In this document: piece after piece, positions 41,086 to 51,886 of the stretch
Position numbering within the stretch: position 1 is the stretch's first letter
Layout of the letters: each line of letters opens with the position of its first letter
Assembly: GCA_964017235.1 (NCBI GenBank)
Contig: OZ024935.1
Span: 89,495,052 to 89,559,051 of the forward strand
Source: Sabellastarte sp. h YS-2021
Lineage: Eukaryota; Annelida; Polychaeta; Sabellida; Sabellidae
DNA length: 64,000 bases
Reading direction: 5' to 3'
Position numbers and translations under genes: made by a program
Notes under the pieces: model-generated
What the model was told of the DNA's origin: nothing
What the model saw: the letters and a program-made list of their open reading frames with translations, nothing else
The model's database searches: none

Positions 41086-42551
41086 TTATCTCTTAAAAGT
41101 ATTGCACATAGCCAATTTTTCTCAAATAATTCATTCACCTACTTTTGGAAGAGCTTTCACATGGTGGAGTTTCAGACCCATAGCTAATTACTCACCTACT
41201 CAAAATGGGTAAATGCGAATTATCTCTAAAAGTATTGCAGTTAGCCAATTTTTCTCAAATAATTCATTCACCTACTTTTGGGAGAGCTTTCACATGGTGA
41301 AGTTTCAGACCCGTTGGTAATTACTCACCTACTCAAAATGAGTAAATGCGAATTATCTCTAAAAGTATTGCACATAGCCAATTTTTCTCAAATAATTCAT
41401 TCACCTACTTTTGGAAGAGCTTTCACATGGTGAAGTTTCAGACCCATAGCTAATTACTCGCCTACTCAAAATGAGTAAATGCAAATTATCTCTAAAAGTA
41501 TTGCAGTTAGCCAATTTTTCTCAAATAACTCATTCACCTATTTTTGGGAGAGCTTTCACTTGGTGAAGTTTCAGACCTGTACCTAATTATTCACCTACTC
41601 AAAAGGAGTAAATGCTAATTATCTGTAAAAGTATTGCGGATACCCAATTTTTATCAAATAACTCATTCATCTACTTTTGGGAGAGCTTTCATCTGGTGAA
41701 GTTTCAGACCCGTTGGTAATTACTCACCTACTCAAAATGAGTAAATGCGAATTATCTCTAAAAGTATTGCAGATAGCCAATTTTTCTCAAATAACTCATT
41801 CACCTACTTTTGGGAGAGCTTTCACATGGTGAAGTTCCAGACCCATAGATAATTACTCACCTACTCAAAATGAGTAAATGCGAATTATCTCTTAAAGTAT
41901 TGCAGATAGCCAATTTTTCTCAAATAACTCATTCATCTACTTTTGGGAGAGCTTTCACTTGGTGAAGTTTCAGACCTGTAGATAATTACTCACCTACTCA
42001 AAATGAGTAAATGCGAATTATCTCTTAAAAATATTGCAGATAGCCAATTTTTCTCAAATAAATGATTCACCTACTTTTGGAAGAGCTTTCACATGGTGAA
42101 GTTTCAGACCCATAGCTAATTACTCACCTACTCAAAATGAGTAAATGCAAATTATCTCTAAAAGTATTGCAGTTAGCCAATTTTTCTCAAATAACTCATT
42201 CACCTACTTTTGGGAGAGCTTTCACATGGTGAAGTTTCAGACCCATAGCTAATTACTCACCTACTCAAAATCAGTAAATGCGAATTATCTCTTAAAAGTA
42301 TTGCAGATAGCCAATTTTTCTCAAATAACTCATTCATCTACTTTTGGGAGAGCTTTCACTTGGTGAAGTTTCAGACCCATAGCTAATTACTCACCTACTC
42401 AAAATGAGTAAATGCGAATTACCTCTAAAAGTATTGCAGATACCAATTTTTCTCAAATAACTCATTCACCTACGTTTGGAAAAGCTTTCACTCGGTGAAG
42501 TTTCAGACCCGTAGCTAATTATTCACCTACTTAAAATGAGTAAATGCTAAT
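41083..42551 (+). repeat. Satellite type 2, ~133-bp units, about 11 copies
   Basis: The regular array has the unit GCGAATTATCTCTAAAAGTA + TTGCAGATAGCCAATTTTTC + TCAAATAACTCATTCACCTA + CTTTTGGGAGAGCTTTCACA + TGGTGAAGTTTCAGACCCAT + AGCTAATTACTCACCTACTC + AAAATGAGTAAAT. The twelfth unit is interrupted at GCTAAT|T by the nested element and continues at 44494. Paired variants (TAGCTAATTACTC versus TTGGTAATTACTC, ACATGG versus ACTTGG) suggest some higher-order alternation. Confidence 0.95.
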
Positions 42552-44493
42552 TAAGCGTCCCTGAAAGGGCGCTTATTTGTTTTCACCTCAGTTTCCTCGC
42601 CGCCGCCACCGCCGCCGCCACTGCCGCCGCCGCCGCCGCATTATGGTCTCCCTTGAATATCTCCCTTATTATTAGAAGGATTCAAACCATATTTGGCACT
42701 TATATACCTTAGGCGTGGGAAAACTTTTCTGCATGCTTAAATTTGACCTTTGACCTTTATGAAGGTCACATGATCAAAAACAATTTTTTTAAGTACACCC
42801 CCCCCCCCCCCCGTCATCACAGTTCAGGAAAAACTACTTGCTACACAGCCTTATGCTTTGACACACCTGTTCATACTATCGAAAACGCGAGCTGATTAAA
42901 TTTTGGGAGCAATCCCTTGAAAAATGTCTCATTTATGGGTGATTTCCTCACACCTTCCAATCTGAGAGCCTTAAATTTAGGTCAACCCCCCTATTATCTT
43001 CTTAAGTATTGCATTTAGAGCCATAAAATGTATTGGGAGGTAATAGGAAACCATATGTGGAGAGTCTAAATAGCCGGTCAGTTTTACCCCCCGACCCCCC
43101 CTTATGGGTCAAACTGGGGTCATAAAATAGCTGATTTTGAGTTTTTGCCTTATATCTCCTTTATTGTTGCTTTTATAGCTGCAGAATGTATTAAGAGGTA
43201 TTGGGAAAGCATATGTGGAGAGTCTAATTAGCCGGTCAGTTTTACCCCCCGACCCCCCCTTATGGGCCAAATTGGGGTCATAAATAGCTGCTTTGGAGTT
43301 TTTGCCTTATATCTCCTTTATCGTTGCTTTTATAGCTTCAGAATGTATTAAGAGGTATTGGGAAAGCATATGTGGAGAGTCTTAATAGCCGGTCAGTTTT
43401 ACCCCCCGACCCCCCCTTATGGGTCAAACTGGGGTCATAAAATAGCTGATTTTGAGTTTTTGCGTTATATCTCCTTTATTGTTGCTTTTATAGCTTCAGA
43501 ATGTATTAAGAGGTATTGGGAAAGCATATGTGGAGAGTCTAAATAGCCAGTCAGTTTTACCCCCCAACCCATCCTTATAGGCTAAACTGGGGTCATAAAT
43601 AGCTGCTTTGGAGTTTTTGCCTTATATCTCCTTTATCGTTGCTTTTATAGCTTCAGAATGTATTAAGAGGTATTGGGAAAGCATATGTGGAGAATCTAAA
43701 TAGCTGGTCACTTTTATCCCCTGATCCCTCCCCCCCCCCCATGGGTCAAACTGGGGTCATAAAATAGCTGATTTCGAGTTTTTGTCTTATATCTCCTTTA
43801 ATGTTGCTTTTATAGATTGAGAATGTATTAAGAAGTATTGGGAAAGCATATGTGGAGAGTCTAAGTAGCCGGTCAGTTTTACCACCCGACCCCCCCCCCC
43901 CCCTATGGGTCAAACTGGGGTAAAAAATAGCTGTTTTGGAGTTTTTAACCTGATATCTCCTTCATTGTTGCTATTATAGCTTCGGAATGTATTAAGAGGT
44001 ATTGGGAAACCATATGTGGACAGTCTAAATAGCCAGTTAGATTTACCTCCTGACCCCCATGTATGAGTCAAACTGGGGTCATGAAATAGCTTTTGCCTTT
44101 ATTGTTGCTTTTATGCTTTCACAATGTATTAAAACCTATTGCAAAACCCTGTGGACAATCTAAATAGCAATACATACTTGCACACATGATTATATGATTA
44201 TATGAAGTTATCAATACTCGTTACTGAAATGCTTTGTAGCATTCACACCAAATTTACTAAAGTTACATCCAATGTTGTACATCCAATGTACAACACTTTC
44301 TCCAGCTTGTCTATGTCTACAACGCTTGTTTATGTTAATTAAAGAAGACCTTTGTAGGATTTTCCCTGTCATGATATCACTAAGGGGGTTGCTTTATGTG
44401 CATTCTTAGCTTTACAGCATGCTTATTAAAACCACAAGGCATTTTAAACTCTCAGGGACGCTTCGTTTTTGTTAGCAAAAGCATTCATCTAGT
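42552..44493. mobile_element. Second Helentron-like element nested in the satellite of the first
   Basis: The 5' end TAAGCGTCCCTGAAAGGGCG + CTTATTTGTTTTCACC is followed by (CCG)n and ATTATGGTCTCCCTTGAATA, closely matching the 31.3-kb element. The 3' end CTCAGGGACGCTTCG is followed by the hairpin GTTTTTGTTAGCAAAAGC and CATCTAG|T. Insertion was between two T residues: joining 42551 to 44494 rebuilds an uninterrupted satellite type 2 unit. Confidence 0.92.
42990..44150 (+). repeat. Satellite type 3, ~158-bp units, about 7 copies
   Basis: The unit contains GCCGGTCAGTTTTACCCCCC + GACCCCCCCTTATGGGTCAA, ACTGGGGTCATAAAATAGCT, TTTTTGCCTTATATCTCCTT, TATAGCTTCAGAATGTATTA and GAGGTATTGGGAAAGCATAT. It is the core of the nested element; outer units are more diverged. 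Confidence 0.93.
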
Positions 44494-45066
44494 TATCTTT
44501 AAAACTATTGCGGATACCCAATTTTTATCAAATAACTCATTCATCTACTTTTGGGAGAGCTTTCACATGGTGAAATTTCAGACCCGTAGGTAATTACTCA
44601 CCTACTCAAAATGAGTAAATGCGAATTATCTCTAAAACTATTGCAGATAGCCAATTTTTCTCAAATACCTCATTCACCTACGTTTGGAAGAGCTTTGACA
44701 TATGAAAATGAAAAATTGTGAATATCTCGGAAAAGCTATTTCTTCTCCTTTAATGCTCTTCGGGAGATACACACCGCGGCAGTGGTCTTGTTTTCAAAAA
44801 TTTTTGTCTCACCAAAAATGGTGGCGATTTTGAATTTTCGAAGTTTTTGCAAAACACAAAAATGCTTAAATCTCAGAAACCGTGCTAGATGGAGCAAATT
44901 CAACAAAATTTTTGACCTGCTGGATATCTCTGCAGAGTAGCCATGCCAATTTTCAAAATATTTTTGTCTCGCCAAATATAGCGGCCATTTTGAATTTTTG
45001 AATTTTTTGCAAAAATGGCAAAACACAAAAATGCTTATATCTTGAAAACCATGCTAGATAGAGCAG
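44494..45066 (+). repeat. Resumed satellite type 2 then type 1 units
   Basis: TATCTTTAAAACTATTGCGG continues the interrupted type 2 unit for about 1.6 copies. After 44715 the sequence returns to type 1 units (CCAAAAATGGTGGCGATTTT, CGTGCTAGATGGAGCAAATT). Confidence 0.88.
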
Positions 45067-45214
45067 ACTGCGCTGACTTTGGTTGCCACAACAGTATAAG
45101 GCTAGAAACGGAGCATTTTCTTAATACTTTAGCACTCACATTTATATCCTTTTCGGGACGCTTTGTTTTTGCTATGCAAAAACATTATCTTTTTTTTGTG
45201 AGCGATCCTCTAGT

Positions 45215-45560
45215 TTGGATAGCACTAAAGGTCCTAGAAGTGACAGGTCCCTTCTATTTACTTCTTACTTCCTTTAAGAAAGATCATCCAGACATTACAC
45301 TGGCTACTCTGTCTTCATGGCATAAACAAACAATTTTATGGTGTTATATCTTTGTCCAGGTTAAAGCTCACGATATTAGGGCCTTTGCAGCCTCCAAAGC
45401 CTTTTACGGTGGTGCTTCTGTGGAGTAGATTATGGAGGTGTGTCACTGAAAAGCACACAAAACTTTTACCTAAATGACTTGACATGGTCGAATAAGGAAA
45501 ACAACTTACACCTGGGCCTGTTTGTTGCAGCCCAACAAGTTCTAGACCTTTCCCCTCAGT
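45215..45560 (+). pseudogene. DIRS-A tyrosine recombinase, C-terminal part
   Basis: Resumes as LDSTKGPRSDRSLLFTSYF. After one frame change it reads KKDHPDITLATLSSWHKQ and then KAHDIRAFAASKAFYGGASV, containing the HxxR box (HDIR). Just downstream, CHxKAHKTFT + YLNDLTW includes the second His/Trp position, here a TGA stop, and the candidate nucleophile Tyr. The motif order is as in DIRS recombinases. Dead through the stop, the frameshift and the insertion. Confidence 0.88.
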
Positions 45561-45682
45561 TTGATCATCCTTAGGGAAAAATTCCACCTCTTTCTATAAG
45601 ATACAAGTTTACCATCTGGGACTCAGGAGGGTCCCTCCCTGCTTCCCTCTGCTGAAATTGCAGCTGAAAAGTGGGTCCAACA

Positions 45683-45830
45683 AGTAGAAGGAAGTACTAC
45701 TCACTATCCCAGTCACCAAATAGCTGGGAGCTGGGTACTTAACTTAGGATCTGCGCTGTGGAGATTTGGCCACATTGGCTGCGGCAACCCGATATAAGCA
45801 TTGAGTCCCAGATGGTAAACTTGTAGCTTA
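45683..45830 (-). repeat. DIRS-A right inverted terminal repeat
   Basis: GAAGGAAGTACTACTCACTA, CAGTCACCAAATAGCTGGGA and ATAAGCATTGAGTCCCAGAT + GGTAAACTTGT. Complements the left repeat at 35683-35835. Confidence 0.88.
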
Positions 45831-47412
45831 TAAAATGCTACATTTAATTTAAATTTTCAAATCAGAATGAGTTAAGCTCACAATGAAACCCTAACTTTAT
45901 AAAAATCATAGACAAATCAGCCATTTACCTAAGCAGCCCCCAAGATAAAATATCCTAGTAAAATTGGCCACCGGGAAAAAAACCCAGTCAAATCAGCCCC
46001 CAGAAAATTACCATGCTCTCACAGGGAACATGTTAAACAAAGGACAGAGCTCACAAAATTTGTATGCTTGTGATTAGAAGGCATGGGTTTAACCTACTAT
46101 ATGTATTGTAATGAAAAAAAACTTTTATAGCACTTAATTTCTATCAAACTAGCGGCACATTTAATAATTCTAACATAACATGTATAATGGACAGACGATA
46201 AAAGGATTACAGCATTCAAATATCTTTGAAGTATGTTATTCTCACTTTGTTAAATATGAATTCAGATTAGTTGCCACCCTTCTGAAACAAGCATAACATG
46301 ATTGCAAAGAAGTATCGACCAATTATTTGCAATTAAGGGATTAAATAATACTATGTACTTTATAAATTATACTTATTGCATTACATTTTGTTTGTTTTCA
46401 TCTGGGAGCTTAGTTTACAAGGGCTGAGCTTTTAGGGGGGCAATTTTCCGAGGGCTGATTTGATTAAGGGCAAGTTTGGCTAGCTCCCCTATATAATATC
46501 TATAGTTTATATATCTCACTTTATCTACCATCCATAATTTGTAACAAGTCACAGTATTTTATACAATATATAAGTAATTCTTTATTATTTATAAGATTTA
46601 TGCAAATTGAAAATTTGTTGACTATGAGGTCACATTTGAGGACTACTAAACCTAAAATCTATAGCAATGTTCTTCAAAAATTTCTATGTTTGATTGATTT
46701 GAGTTTAATGCAGCATTCAACGATTCTTTAGGTAATTATAATCAAGTGATCGTTTGAGATTTATGTCAGTTTGAAGACAAATGATTGTACTTTGCAAAAC
46801 TTTTTTTTTTTACTAAATGTTGCATCCTCCAGAGGAGATGCTTAAAATTGATTTTTTTTATTCAAGAAAAATGACAAGATTTAACATCCGTATCTAAATA
46901 TGTATTCAAATAAGAAATAATAAATAAACATCATTTTGCAGACAAATTATTGCAACCTTAATCTGTACATACTAATAACCAAAGAAATTCTGTCCTTTAC
47001 TGATCTGAATTCAAAGCAAAGGTCACAATTAATGTTTTCAACTTAGGTGTCTGTTTCACGCAGGTATCTTTAGGTAAAGAAACATAAACTTGCCTGAGAT
47101 TTTTAAAATAAAACCATTATAGAATATAGATTCACACAGTAAGAGTCAATCAACAACAATATAGCTTACAAGAGCTGTTAACTGTTCCTTACCAGTGCCC
47201 CAGTTTTGGTAGTAAAATGTTTTGAGTAGGGAATTTAACATGGAAAGCAATTTCTTTTGCAACACAAATTCAACAGATGGTAGAAAATGCCACTTAGAAC
47301 ATTACAAACACAGATGTGACTGCTTAAGTAGCACTTTCTGTAAATTAGTGGTATGTCATTGAATATATAATGTGACAAATTTATCGTAGCATGTAAATTC
47401 TGTCATCAAATC
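45831..47412. other. Unassigned AT-rich sequence; possible worn TIR element 45950-46490
   Basis: GTCAAATCAGCCCCCAGAAA + ATTACC near 45988 is inversely repeated near 46440-46468 as GGCAATTTTCCGAGGGCTGA + TTTGAT. GGCCACCGGG/AGCCCCCAAG and GGGCTGAGC words lie outside. This could be an old non-autonomous DNA transposon. Elsewhere nothing. Confidence 0.35.
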
Positions 47413-48076
47413 TTGTTTTATTAGCCTCAGGGACCTTCAACGTATCAGGAGGTTTCTTTCTGTTGATACATCAGTGGTGATTGCAAATGCTCTGGTCAGT
47501 AGTCGTTTGGATTAGGGCAATTCTCTATTTCGCAGTTTGTCATCCCGTAATGCTAGTAGGCCCCAATATGTTCAAAATGCTCACATCACATCCACCCTGA
47601 GGACACTTCATTGGCTACCCATCAGACAACGAATTATCTTCAAAACCCTAGTTCTGGTTTATAAGTATTTTGCAAGTATCTCTCCTTGTACAAATCTGCC
47701 GTTGAATACAAGACGTTCCAACCCCAAAAATTTGTTCCTCCAGGTTCCTCATTATTGTGCTTCCATCCATAAATCAAAGGTCCACTTCAACAACAGTTTC
47801 TCATATGATGCCCTGAAGTTATGGAATGATCTTCCACATGATATCCGTAGTGCTCCAAATCTCTTGTGTTTCAAAAGTCAACTAAAAACCTACGTATTTC
47901 AGAAATCATTTCCACCTGAGCTTCTAACTACCGAACACCGGATCGCCTCCCCAGGTACGTCTTGGAACATGTCTAATGTCTTGGTGATTTATGCCTTACG
48001 TACTGGATGGTGTGCCTTAGAATCCATAGATACGGAGATTAAGCACTTGGACAACTGATTGATTGATTGATTGATC
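47413..48076 (+). pseudogene. CR1/L2-like LINE 3' end with (TTGA)n tail
   Basis: Starting near 47427 the frame reads LRDLQRIRRFLSVDTSVVIA + NALVSSRLD, then a stop where CR1/L2-type elements usually have SRLDYCN. It continues with YVQNAHITSTLRTLHWLPIR + QRIIFKTLVLVYKYF and HKSKVHFNNSFSYDALKLWN + DLPHDIRSAPNLLCF. The C-terminal region runs to 47927 and beyond. The 3' UTR signature GGTGTGCCTTAGAATCCATA ... GGAGATTAAGCACTTGG is followed by an (ATTG)5-like tail (48055-48074). The RT catalytic core is missing (5' truncation). It is the longest of three tails of this family in the window. Confidence 0.9.
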
Positions 48077-48394
48077 ATAGCAAGTGATCAAAATACATCA
48101 AAACATCGGGAAAAATGATTATGTTTTAGAGAAAGGTTTCCTGTTTCTGTTTGATTTTTTTCTCAAAGTATTTTGTATTCATTACCTGGATTTAATGTTT
48201 TTCAAGCTATTCATGGCACATGGGTGCTCAAGTCAAGACTGGTTATAGAGTGTTTGCAATAATTTGCCACATGCTAAAGTATTCTAGAAAACAGTTTCCT
48301 CAGTTGATTAAACTTTTACTTTGCTGTAATTTGCATAACATTATATCAGAGAGTAACTATACCATCTGATTGATGTAGAAATTGTGAAGTTGAA
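48077..48394. other. Unassigned sequence
   Basis: AT-rich; no feature seen. Confidence 0.3.
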
Positions 48395-48610
48395 ATACCC
48401 TTTTTATAGCGAAATACCCTTACCATTTCCTAACAGTAGCTATTTGTTGGAGCCATCCAACCCAATGGCCAACGCAGAGATGCGATTTTAAGGTTATATA
48501 ACAACTTTAAACAAGCCATTGGGTTACAGTAGTCCATCCTCCCGCCAATTAGGTCACATGACCACATTGTTTACTTCATTATTTTTGTTGGCCATCAACA
48601 GTATGGACGT
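48395..48610 (+). repeat. DIRS-B left inverted terminal repeat
   Basis: ATACCCTTTTTATAGCGAAA + TACCCTTACCATTTCCTAAC + AGTAGCTATTTGTTGGAGCC, then CAATGGCCAACGCAGAGATG, CTCCCGCCAATTAGGTCACA and TGACCACATTGTTTACTTCA. The inverse of the longer part is at 53868-54015, and of the outermost ~32 bases at 53709-53740. Confidence 0.85.
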
Positions 48611-48929
48611 CTTTGGGAATTAGGAGAAGTTTTGTCAGGGTTTTATTTATTTTTTGAGATTTTTCAGTGAATCTCACTTCATATTTTACATGTATATGAT
48701 ACAGAACTTATACATTTATTGCAGGTATGCTTTATATTGTGCAATTAAAGGACTTTTGGATGGTGACGTCGAAAGTTTGATCGTCTTCAACCTTGAGGAA
48801 ATAAATTTACATAAAGAAGGGCATAATGCAACAATAATATATTTATATAGCTTGCCAGTCGTTTGGTTCAGTTTGCTGGACGTTGGAAGCTATAATTTTG
48901 CAGCATACATACCTAAAAGAATGTACGTA

Positions 48930-49570
48930 TAAAGAACAAAACACTCCTGGACGATGCCATTTTGGATGACAATTCGATTGTCACCAATGCTGTTCACACG
49001 TCAGGTTCTAATAGCCAGGCGTTGCCAGCATTTTTATCACTATATGCTTCCCAGTCGAATAGATTATCGGCTCACCGGAAGAAGGAATCTCACTTGGGGG
49101 CTGCCATTAAGTTGCCATGGACACTGCACCGTGGAGAAGTTTTGAATGAAGGAAAGGACTGACTCTTCGGAAAACTCTTCCGTCGAGGTTCAGTCAAAAC
49201 GTTTCACTATGGGAAATACCTGCATGATGTCATCCAGGCACAATCGAGTTTCTATACCTCCAAAATGGTTTAGAATCTGTTTGTCCGGTGACGGGAAATG
49301 AAGAAAAGAAATATAAGGCTGACTATTATTAAGTGGCTAGGGATTGATATAACAGACACAGACACTGTGAATGCTCTTTCTGTTTTGTCACATTTACCCA
49401 TATCAAGGAATTGCCACATTCTTTGGATGTACAACCAGTACTGAAGGTGGGTTTCAGGGCTTTTGAAGTTTCTGGAGCTTCTAAAGAACAGTTATGCAGG
49501 AAGAATCTTGCTTGGAGTTACCTTACTTAAATCACTTTCCTTGACAGCTCCTTAGATGCAGGAGGGCTGC
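48930..49570 (+). pseudogene. DIRS-B Gag-like remnant
   Basis: The frame near 48945-49162 reads LLDDAILDDNSIVTNAVHTS, GSNSQALPAFLSLYASQSNR and LSAHRKKESHLGAAIKLPWT, followed by shifted pieces (YLHDVIQAQSSFYTSKM). Placement between the terminal repeat and RT and the general style suggest the first ORF of a DIRS element; no defining motif is present. Confidence 0.45.
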
Positions 49571-50369
49571 TGTAGGAGTCTGTAGGTGAGAGCAAACCTG
49601 TTTGGACTTACTTTTTCACTTCAGGCTAATTTAAAGGATCTAAGGGATCAGCATGATTGTTGTAGATGTCAATAATGCATTGGACTGTGTGCAATGTGTT
49701 TGCATTTCCAGTCCACAGTTTTTGTGTTCAAATCTTCTTGTTGGAGTTTGACCATGTCAATAAATGTGTGACTCAACAGGAGAGATGTATCTTTAAATGC
49801 CTTTAGCAACCTTATGCATTTTTCGCTCCTAATGAGGTTTTTCCTGCTGGACATATTGTCAGTTGTTCAGAGGAACTTCATTCAGTGATTTCTTGTCAGT
49901 TGGTATGATTATAAGTATGGGATTGAGCATACTCCTAGACATGTCTTTAAATATGTGGCTCAGCAAGGAGCGATATCCATATGAAATGTTTTTTCTAAGG
50001 AGGGTTTCTGCTGGATATACTGTCAGATGTTCACAGTTCCTTTATTCAATCTTTTCATGTCTATAGGGATGATTATAAGACTAGAATTGAGTCTAGACAT
50101 GATTAGGAAAGGGACAACAGGCCTCAGAGTAGATTTTTGTCCCTAACATTATTTTCCCCCTGAAATACAGCTACGGTGGCTTCCCCTCCTCAGCTAGTTA
50201 CAGGGGGGAGGATCATACTGAGGTATACAAGTCTTCATCCTTGGAGTAAGAGGGTGGTGTTCAAACAGACTGTTTGGTTGTAGACAGGTAGTTGGGAATA
50301 AAAAAAAACAAAAAAAAACCCGAGAGAAACAGCAGTTGTTGATAGAAGCTGTTTGTGAAATGATTGACA

Positions 50370-50810
50370 AAAGGGCGATAACACCAGTACAAGTGTCACA
50401 TCGCTGCACTTTATTTCTTGTGATTAGCAAGGAAGAAATGGTGGTCAGTGTTAGTTAAGGTCAGGTAAACAAGCTTTGCATGTACCTTACTCAATATGGA
50501 AACTGTTACAATATTTGGATTCGTTTATAGAATGCGAGTGGATGACGTCACTCGACCTTATGTACACATTCTTCACCGATAGACCCAGCTAACAAAAGTA
50601 TCTTTGCCTCATTGGAAGCGACAGATTCAACAAGTTCACTGCCTTACCCTTCAATATTACTACAGTTCCTCTCCAGTACACCATGGTAGCAAAAGAGGTG
50701 AAACTGATGGCTCTTGCAGAAGGCGTCAGTATTCACCATTATATAGACGGTTGACTAATGAGAATAAGCTCAAAACAGCAATGGTTGGTTCATCTTGTTG
50801 AAACTCTAGG
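50370..50810 (+). pseudogene. DIRS-B reverse transcriptase
   Basis: AITPVQVSHRCTLFLVISKE is followed by motif A-like ECEWMTSLDLMYTFF in a shifted frame. Then come FTALPFNITTVPLQYTMVAK (motif B) and EVKLMALAEGVSIHHYIDG. The last corresponds to the Y-I/L-D-D box, with the second Asp changed to Gly and a frameshift beside it. The arrangement FTxLPFGLxxAPxxFT...IHHYxDDW is typical for DIRS/Ngaro RTs. Confidence 0.82.
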
Positions 50811-51159
50811 TTGGATCACAAATTTTAAAAATCAGATTTATTTCCAACTCCATTAATCGAAGTTATGGTTACAATTCGACCTCAGGGTAGGGCAAGTCTT
50901 CCCAACTCAAAAGGAAATCGATTGCCTTCTTGGAAAGACAGTTACCATGTTGAAGCTTCTCACTCATCTCTAGGGTTTCATGTCACTTTGAAAGCATGGC
51001 TTCAATGGAGAAGACTGTACCATTGGGGTATCTGCACATGAAGTACTCCAATAGTCTCTGGATATCCCACTTCTTGTGTCTCTGGTTCACAGGGATCATC
51101 TTCAGTGGTGGACCAATCGTTCAATTTTGAAGGAGGACTCACCACTCCTTTAGAAGGAG

Positions 51160-51790
51160 CACACTCTCCTTCCTTTCACAGATGCTTCCCTAAAGGGTTG
51201 GGGTACTCACTTGAGGCATCCACAGCCAGTGGTTTATGGAATCAGGAAGAGTCAAGGCTCCACATACATTCTACAGCTAAAAGCAATGTTGTTGGCTCAA
51301 AAATGATTCAGAAATCAGCTTCTGATTTGAAATCTGTTGATTTTCACAGACAATTCATAAGTGGTTGCCTATATGAACAACCAGGGAGGCATCCACTTTC
51401 AAGTAATATGTACCTTGATCTGAAGAATCATGGTTTGGATGAATGCCAGGATGATCCAGATTCAGGGAAAGTGCATCCCAGGGAATCTCAATGTTCTAGC
51501 AGATTCCATGTCCAGGGAGACAGGGTGATTCAAACCGAAGGGGCTATGAATCATCAGGTTTTCAATCAAATTAGCCATCGCTGGCATCAATCAGTGGTAT
51601 ATTTGTTTGCAACAAGTTGGATCTCAAACTTCAATGAATGTCTCCTGTAGGGCTTGGGAAACAGATGCATTGAACATCTCTTGGAAAGGTCTGGATGGCC
51701 ATGTGTTTTGTCCAGTGGCCTTGGTCCTGCAGGTTATGCGAAATATGATCACCTGCAGGTGCAGAATCATTAGGAGTGCACCAGGGTAAC
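51160..51790 (+). pseudogene. DIRS-B RNase H and following conserved region
   Basis: LSFTDASLKGWG holds the first catalytic Asp (near 51172-51207). Then come LQLKAMLLAQK, FTDNS and VVAYMNNQGGIHF in shifted frames, and IPGNLNVLADSMSRETG near 51470-51525. DALNISWKGLDGHVFCPVAL follows at 51666-51725, matching the region after RNase H in DIRS-A (DxxNISWSGLxAYxxPP). The order agrees with DIRS pol. Confidence 0.82.
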
Positions 51791-51886
51791 CAGAGATGTC
51801 TGGGTTTTGTGATCTGGTGAATCTCTCCACAAAACTCCTTCTAAGACTTCCCTTCTGGGTTAATCTGTTGATTCAACCATTTACCA

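Larger units (their letters stand above)
40154..45214. mobile_element. 5.06-kb Helentron-like element with two satellite cores, inside DIRS-A
   Basis: The 5' end TAAGCGTCCCACAAGGGACG + CTTGTTT is a hairpin-forming inverted repeat. The 3' end is TCGGGACGCTTTG, then the hairpin GTTTTTGCTATGCAAAAAC, then CTCTAG|T. Cutting at T(40153)|T and T|T(45215) exactly restores the recombinase codons ...YY|LDS.... The interior is satellite type 1 (40530-41085, again 44715-45066), satellite type 2 (41083-42551, again 44494-44712) and a nested second element. No Rep/helicase frame is visible, so it depended on a partner. Confidence 0.88.
35683..45830 (+). mobile_element. DIRS-family tyrosine-recombinase retrotransposon (DIRS-A), nested insertions
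   Basis: Inverted terminal repeats bound coding remnants in the order Gag, RT, RNase H, tyrosine recombinase. That order, the YR in place of a DDE integrase and the inverted rather than direct terminal repeats define DIRS-type elements. An internal segment at about 45603-45640 (ACAAGTTTACCATCTGGGAC + TCAGGAGGGTCCCTCC) repeats the outer edge of the terminal repeat, as expected for the internal complementary region used in circle formation. After subtracting the MITE (446 bp) and the 5.06-kb Helentron-like insertion, the element is about 4.6 kb. Confidence 0.88.

Noticed and set aside
41083-42551. Regularly spaced repeats that could suggest a CRISPR array
   Set aside because: The whole ~133-bp unit is conserved with no unique spacers, the genome is eukaryotic and no cas genes are present; it is a satellite.
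46400-46500. Confident DNA transposon at 45950-46490
   Set aside because: The inverted match is short and worn and no duplicated target was found; mentioned only as possible.
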